Position numbers and translations under genes: made by a program. 64,000 bases of DNA from Cymbidium sinense (Eukaryota > Streptophyta > Magnoliopsida > Asparagales > Orchidaceae), in assembly GCA_021442155.1 (NCBI GenBank), contig CM038221.1, positions 43,037,648 through 43,101,647 on the forward strand, in the 5' to 3' direction. The notes beneath the pieces are model-generated. The model was not told where the DNA came from. It saw only the letters and a program-made list of their open reading frames with translations, and searched no databases. This document shows, piece after piece, positions 59,100-64,000 of the stretch (positions are counted from its first letter, which is position 1; each line of letters begins with the position of its first letter).

Positions 59100-62050
59100 T
59101 GTGTAGCAAGACTTTACTAGGCTTCTTTAGTTTAAGTTTCAATTTGGAGGTTGAATTTATTAAAATTTTTCCTTTGAGTGATTTCAATTTAAATGATTTA
59201 ATGATTTATTTTTTATTTTTATTTTACTTTTATTTGGTTAAAGCGATGTTTAAGTTTTCAAGAATGAAGAGCAGATTGAATTCCATTTGTAGACGGAACT
59301 CACCCTATTCTACATCCTAACTCCTAAAGAGTCTAACTAAGGTCCTTAAGTATCTTAATTATCCCATTTGTATTTGTGTAATTTATTTGATTTGATTTAT
59401 ATTTTAGAATTTGAGTTTGTTTAATCTTTATGTATTTGATTGATTAATTTTGGATAAAATGTGTTGATTTAATTAAATTTTGATAATTCAATATCCTTAA
59501 TATCTAATGATGTTTAAGTTTGTTTAAATCCATGTGTTTTTGATTGATTAAATTTAGATTAGATATTTTGATTTAATTAATATTTCAATTATTCAATATC
59601 TTTAATATCTAATGAAGTTTAAGTTTGTTTAAATCCATGAGTTTTTGATTGATTAATTTTAGGTTAGATGTTTTGATTTAATTAATATTTTAATAATTCA
59701 ATATCCTTTAATTCAATCTCTAGTTTCTTTCCCCTCGGTTTTAATTTAATTCCTTAATTTCATATGACTAATATCATTTTGATGTTATTTAAATTCATTG
59801 ATTTCATTATCCCATTTAAGTTTGATTTAGATTGGTGATTGTATTTTAATTTACTTATGACTTATTTGAAGTTTAATGTATTCTTTTATTTGAATTTCAA
59901 TTAAGGGTTTAACTTATTAAATTTAGCCGTTTAGTTTATGTATAGACTATCTCTTCAGTTTGATGATTAATCTCTTATCTTAATCAAATAGGTTTATTTT
60001 ATTTGAGTTTTATTTTTATTTGACTTATTTTGATATTATTTGAAATTAAGAGTAATTGGATATGATTTAATAACTTTAGAGTTTATATTTAATTTTTATG
60101 GTTATTTGATTTTATTATGGTTTATTTATTTATAGTTCAGTTGGATAAAATGAATTGAAAGTTTGCTTTGATTTTAATTGAGTTTGATTATTTATGATTA
60201 GAATTTCATTTTAATTCCATTCATTTATCATGTTTATTAGATTTTAGTTTATGTTTTGATTTTACACATTTTAATAATTAATTAGTTTATCTTATTTAGG
60301 TAGGTTGAATTAGATTAAATTTAATTATGTATTAAATTGATGAGAGTCTTTCTTTATTTGATTTAATTTGATTTGATTAGCTTTATTAATCTATAGGTTT
60401 GTTATGTTCAATATGATCATATAATTAGTTTAATTTAGAAGTGTGTTTAGGTTAATTATTAAATTAAATAAAGATTTAATTAATTTTAAATTTGGTTTCA
60501 TATTTGTTTAGGTTAATGATATAATTAATAACCTAATGATTTAGATTTAATTTAGGATTTGATTGGCATTTCATTACATTTTAATTTTGTTCAAATTTAT
60601 GTTGATTAAGCTTAAGTTTAATATGATTAATTTGATTAACTTAATTAGCTTACTTGAGGGGTGTGATTAATTATTAAATTTAATTAGACGTTTAATTTAA
60701 GCTTAATTTAAGAGTTAGTTTTAATGTAATTTATTTAAATTAATTTGACTCATTAAGATGATGGATTAATTCATTAAGTTTGCATCAATTAGATGTTTGA
60801 TTAATTTGGTTTGATTAAAAATAATTAAAATTTTGAATTATTAGATTAATTAAAGATTTGTTTAATTATAAATTAATGACTTAATTGCCCATATGTGAAT
60901 GGTTTGATTTAATAAGTTTAATTAAGTGTTTTACTTAAATTTTATTTAATTAAGTGTTTGATTAGATTAAGTGAGTTAATTATTTATTTTTATTTCAATT
61001 AAAATTTATTATTCATAATTATAGTTAAGTTTGATTTCATTCGTTATGTTCATTAAATTTCATTTAACACTTTAATTATGAATTTATATTTGATTTAATT
61101 GTTAGGTTTATGTATAAATGGCTAATTAATTATCTTATTCCAAATGGATGTGATTTAATCATATGTTAATTAAGTTTACTTTAACTTTATTTGAATTAAT
61201 TTGATTAATATTAAATTATTATGTTGAATTGGTTTATTAATCAATTTGATTTTTAGTTTATATAATAATTAATTAATGTTAAATTTATTTTAATTTGTTA
61301 AGTAGTTTCGTATAATTAAGATTCAATACTTGGTGCTGGTTTAACAAGATTAATTTGATTTTATATTAAAGTTTCATTGATTTATTTAATTATGAGTTTA
61401 ATTTAAAAAATCTAATCATTTAATTGAATTTCATTAACTCAATTAGGTTCAATTATGTTTAAATTTAATTTCATTTGAGGGATACATGTATTTTTTCTGA
61501 TTTAAGGTTTGATTACCAATCATTTGGATATTACATCATTTTTTTATTTTGATTTAATATTAAAATTATTTTTAGATTATGTTTTAATTAATACCTTAAT
61601 TGATTAAACTTTTAATCTTAAGTGTTTGTTCGGAGTTCATTAGGATTCAGAAAATCACTTTATTTTCTTAAGAGTCCTAGATATCAATTAAAGTGATTCT
61701 TAATTGTTGATTTTTTTTTTATAATTTTGTGGATTTTTATTTGGTTTATTTTATTAAAATGGTGAATCTGAACTTCAAAATTTAATTTCTCTCAATCCAG
61801 AAGTCATTTTTGCTTAAGAGTTTTATGATAGGTGTGTTTTAACTTTAGTTTCAATTCCTGAAAATTTCAACTCAATCTGACTTATATTTTTAGACTAATT
61901 AATGAAAATTGATTTTTACTAAAACTTAAATAAGCTCAAACCATTATGTAGAATTTGTGGATTTTCGGTTCCTTGGATTCTTCTTAGAAAGATGAATCCA
62001 ATGAGCTCTTATTTGTAATTTTTCATTAATTATTTTATTTTTTATGAATT
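59100..62050. repeat. AT-rich low-complexity tract in the C 5' LTR
   Basis: Counterpart of 25190-27900 and 47330-50000, with some extra sequence near 59700-60100 and 61200-61350. No coding potential. Confidence 0.7.
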
Positions 62051-62109
62051 TTCAAAGTTTCATGCAACTTAAAAATAATTTTTAAAATAAAAAATATGAG
62101 ATTTTCCCA

Positions 62110-62360
62110 CTTAGAGTCGCGGAGGTCGACGGGGGCAACACGGTGCCACATGTCACGAGATTAGAGCCATTACACACGTGGCATGCTCCGCACGATTGTC
62201 GCGCTCGTGATCACCGGAGCAGGAAAGGGATAGGGATGCACGGATCGGATCCGACAGTCCGATCGCGGATCGAACGATCAGATCGTTCCGCGTGATCTAG
62301 ACCGCACGATTCATGGATCCGAACCACACAATCGCGGATCTGAACTGCACGATCACTCAA
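62110..62360. repeat. GATC-rich GC island in the C 5' LTR
   Basis: CpG- and GATC-rich insert between AT-rich flanks, with loose units of about 20-25 bp ending in cggatc or cgatc (about 62238-62365). Same position in the LTR as 28075-28335 but different sequence. Confidence 0.65.
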
Positions 62361-63099
62361 TTTGAGTTGTCTAATCCCTGAATGGTGGGATCGGATGGCT
62401 AGCGGGAAAATTGGTGGATGTAAAAGTAATTTTTGGCTATTTTTATGATATTGAACCAAATTTCGTCTGATTGGGCTCGATTTTGCGGTGATATTCACCA
62501 GAAATCTTTCAGATTCGCATGGAGATGATATAAAATGAACAATGAGAGGGTAATCTAAGAAAATTTTCTAAAATCATGCATACATTACCACAAATAAAGC
62601 TTCTTAAGGCCGGCTAAAGTTTGATTAAATTACCTCACCGGGAATGATTTTCAATGATGGTGATGATCCGAGCACACTGTTGAGTGGAGGAAGAAGCCTT
62701 GGAAAGAGCTTAGACTTTCACCTTCACTTCGGAATGATGTATTCTTCAATTGTCATCGCTTTCTCGTTGGAATCCACCTGGTTTTGGTATTTTTAGCTCA
62801 AGAGAAGTTGGGAACTAATTGCTGGTTTCTTTTGGAGCTCTAAGAAACTCTCTAATGTCAAAATCAGATCCCTTTACTACCTCTATCCTCTCTTTTTTAA
62901 TGGTGGTCGAAATTTCCCATTAAGGGGTGATGGCAAGGTGGTTGGGTGGTGGTGGCTGATTAGAGACTTTGGATTTAGCTCCCAAAGTCTTCCTTTGTTG
63001 CCATAGGATCAGCTCCATTGAATGCAAGTGTTGGGGAGGAGTTGAATGCATGTGATGGGGAGAATTAAATGAGTTTTGGTGGAATCCCATGTAGGGGAG

Positions 63100-64000
63100 G
63101 ATCCATGATGGATTTAATTAGGTTGGATTGATTTTGGGCTGATCCCAAATGGGTTTGGGTCAGGTTTGATCAGCCCCCAATGGGTCATGGCTTGGTTTCA
63201 AAGGATTAGACTCAATTTGGGTCATATCGAGTTAGGTTGATCAATTAGTCAAATAGGGCCAAACCAAGACTTAGGTTAGGTTCAAATGATAATTTGAAGT
63301 GTTTTGGTATGATCAATTTGATTTAATTTGGCTTAGGATTAATTTTGGCTCATTCGAAATCAAATGGGTCAAATGGGTCAAGTTGATCAATTTGACCAAA
63401 ATTGGCCAAATTGGCTTGGGTTATGGGTTGATTCATATTCAATTGGCTAATTGAAGATGGACGTAGCCTTTGGTTTGAATCAATTTGAATTTAATTTGAA
63501 TTTTGTCTAATTTGACCTTTTAGGTCAATTTAGGCTAGGTTGGGTCAAGTTGACCAATTGGTTAAATTAGGCTCAATTATGGCTTTGGTCAATTTCAATA
63601 ATCAATTTGGAATGAACTTGAGCCATTGGTTACAATCAATTTTGGTTAGATTAGGATTTGACTTATTTTAGCTTTTTAGGCCTATTTGGATCAACTTGGG
63701 TTAAATAGTCAATTGGATTTGGTTTGGCTCAATTGAGAGTTTAGTCATGTTCAAGCATTCATTATGAGTGTGTTTGGGTCAATGGTTTCAATCAATTTGG
63801 TATATGATAGGTTTTGCCTAGTTTAAGTTCATTTGGGCTAAAGGTTGACATGATTAAAGGACCAAATTGACTTGGTTTGACCCAATTGGTTACAATTAAT
63901 CATCCTACGATGATCAACAATCATGGTGGAAGGTTTTGGTGAGCTTGGTTCAATATAATTTAGGTTGGTTTGAAAGTTGGATCAAATGGGTCCTTTAGGT
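63100..64000 (-). promoter_or_regulatory. TTGACC-rich field in the C 5' LTR
   Basis: Dense GGTCAA/TTGACC hexamers up to the window edge (for example several within 63364-63395). Candidate W-box cluster; see the S1 entry. Confidence 0.45.

Larger units (their letters stand above)
1..64000 (-). mobile_element. Element C: host giant Tat/Ogre-like LTR retrotransposon, split by nested insertions
   Basis: This is the oldest layer of the window. Its own sequence occupies 1-5736, 20665-23122 and 51920-64000 (about 20 kb); the rest is younger insertions of the same family. In its sense direction (right to left) it reads 5' LTR, PBS, leader, pre-gag and gag, linker, protease, linker, RT, RNase H, second RNase H, integrase, 3' UTR repeats. 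Joining the pieces across the insertions at 5737-20664 and 23123-51919 restores the order and sequence seen without interruption in element B. By comparison with B, the 3' LTR should begin roughly 0.7 kb left of position 1, and the 5' LTR should continue about 0.9 kb past 64000. All reading frames are damaged. Assignment to Tat/Ogre rests on domain order, protease motif, tRNA-Arg PBS and size. Confidence 0.85.
56993..64000 (-). repeat. 5' LTR of element C, truncated by the window edge
   Basis: Starts TGTGGTGTTTATT at 56993 and is still LTR at 64000, where the sequence matches B near 51040, about 0.9 kb before the LTR start. Layout: conserved block to about 57900, mixed to 59100 (marker 'gggtcggtgacctagtatt' near 59062), AT-rich 59100-62050, GATC island 62110-62360, transitional 62360-63090 (matching 13500-13700 of S2 and 28500-28960 of B), GGTCAA/TTGACC field from 63100. 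No gene; the short frame 62211-62498 lies across the island and has no relative in the other LTRs. Confidence 0.85.

Overview
The window looks like nuclear DNA of a seed plant with a large, repeat-rich genome. I see no host gene, tRNA, rRNA or organellar sequence. Essentially all 64 kb can be explained as one family of giant Ty3/gypsy LTR retrotransposons of the Tat/Ogre type. The evidence is a DQG-type retropepsin, RT followed by two RNase H domains, an integrase after them, a primer-binding site matching the 3' end of tRNA-Arg, LTRs of 6.6-7.7 kb, and tandem repeats in both untranslated regions.

The layout is a nest in which family members have inserted into each other. The oldest unit, element C (minus strand), fills both outer edges. 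From its 3' side to its 5' side it runs: 3' UTR repeats (1-2430), integrase, archaeal-type RNase H and RT (2431-5736), the RT-proximal linker, protease and gag-protease linker (20665-23122), gag and pre-gag (51920-54799), leader with a hairpin array (54800-56966), PBS (56967-56984), and a 5' LTR (56993 to beyond 64000). Its 3' LTR should lie just left of the window.

Three insertions split C. A solo LTR, S1 (plus strand, 5737-20659), sits in pol and is flanked by GATGA. A second solo LTR, S2 (minus strand, 8401-15651), sits inside S1 and is flanked by AGGAC. A structurally complete 28.8 kb element, B (minus strand, 23123-51914), sits in the gag/protease region of C and is flanked by GTAAT. Removing each insertion and one duplication copy restores continuity with the uninterrupted homologue, which supports these boundaries to the base.

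Element B shows the whole family plan: 5' LTR (45317-51914), tRNA-Arg PBS (45291-45308), long leader with about 25 hairpin repeats, gag, linker, protease, linker, RT-RNase H, second RNase H, integrase, 3' UTR with long imperfect tandem repeats, and 3' LTR (23123-30293). All coding regions in B and C are broken by stops, frameshifts and small deletions. B also carries a stop at the RT YxDD tyrosine and a Glu-to-Lys change at the RNase H active site, so nothing here is autonomous.

The most interesting signals are non-coding. They are: a tandem array of stem-loops in the leader whose two arms change together between copies; a 12-nt perfect complementarity between the leader and the end of the 3' UTR; a very dense field of TTGACC (W-box core) motifs in the upstream part of the LTRs; and a hypervariable GATC-rich island at one fixed place in the LTRs. 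All identifications come from reading the sequence; no database search was run.
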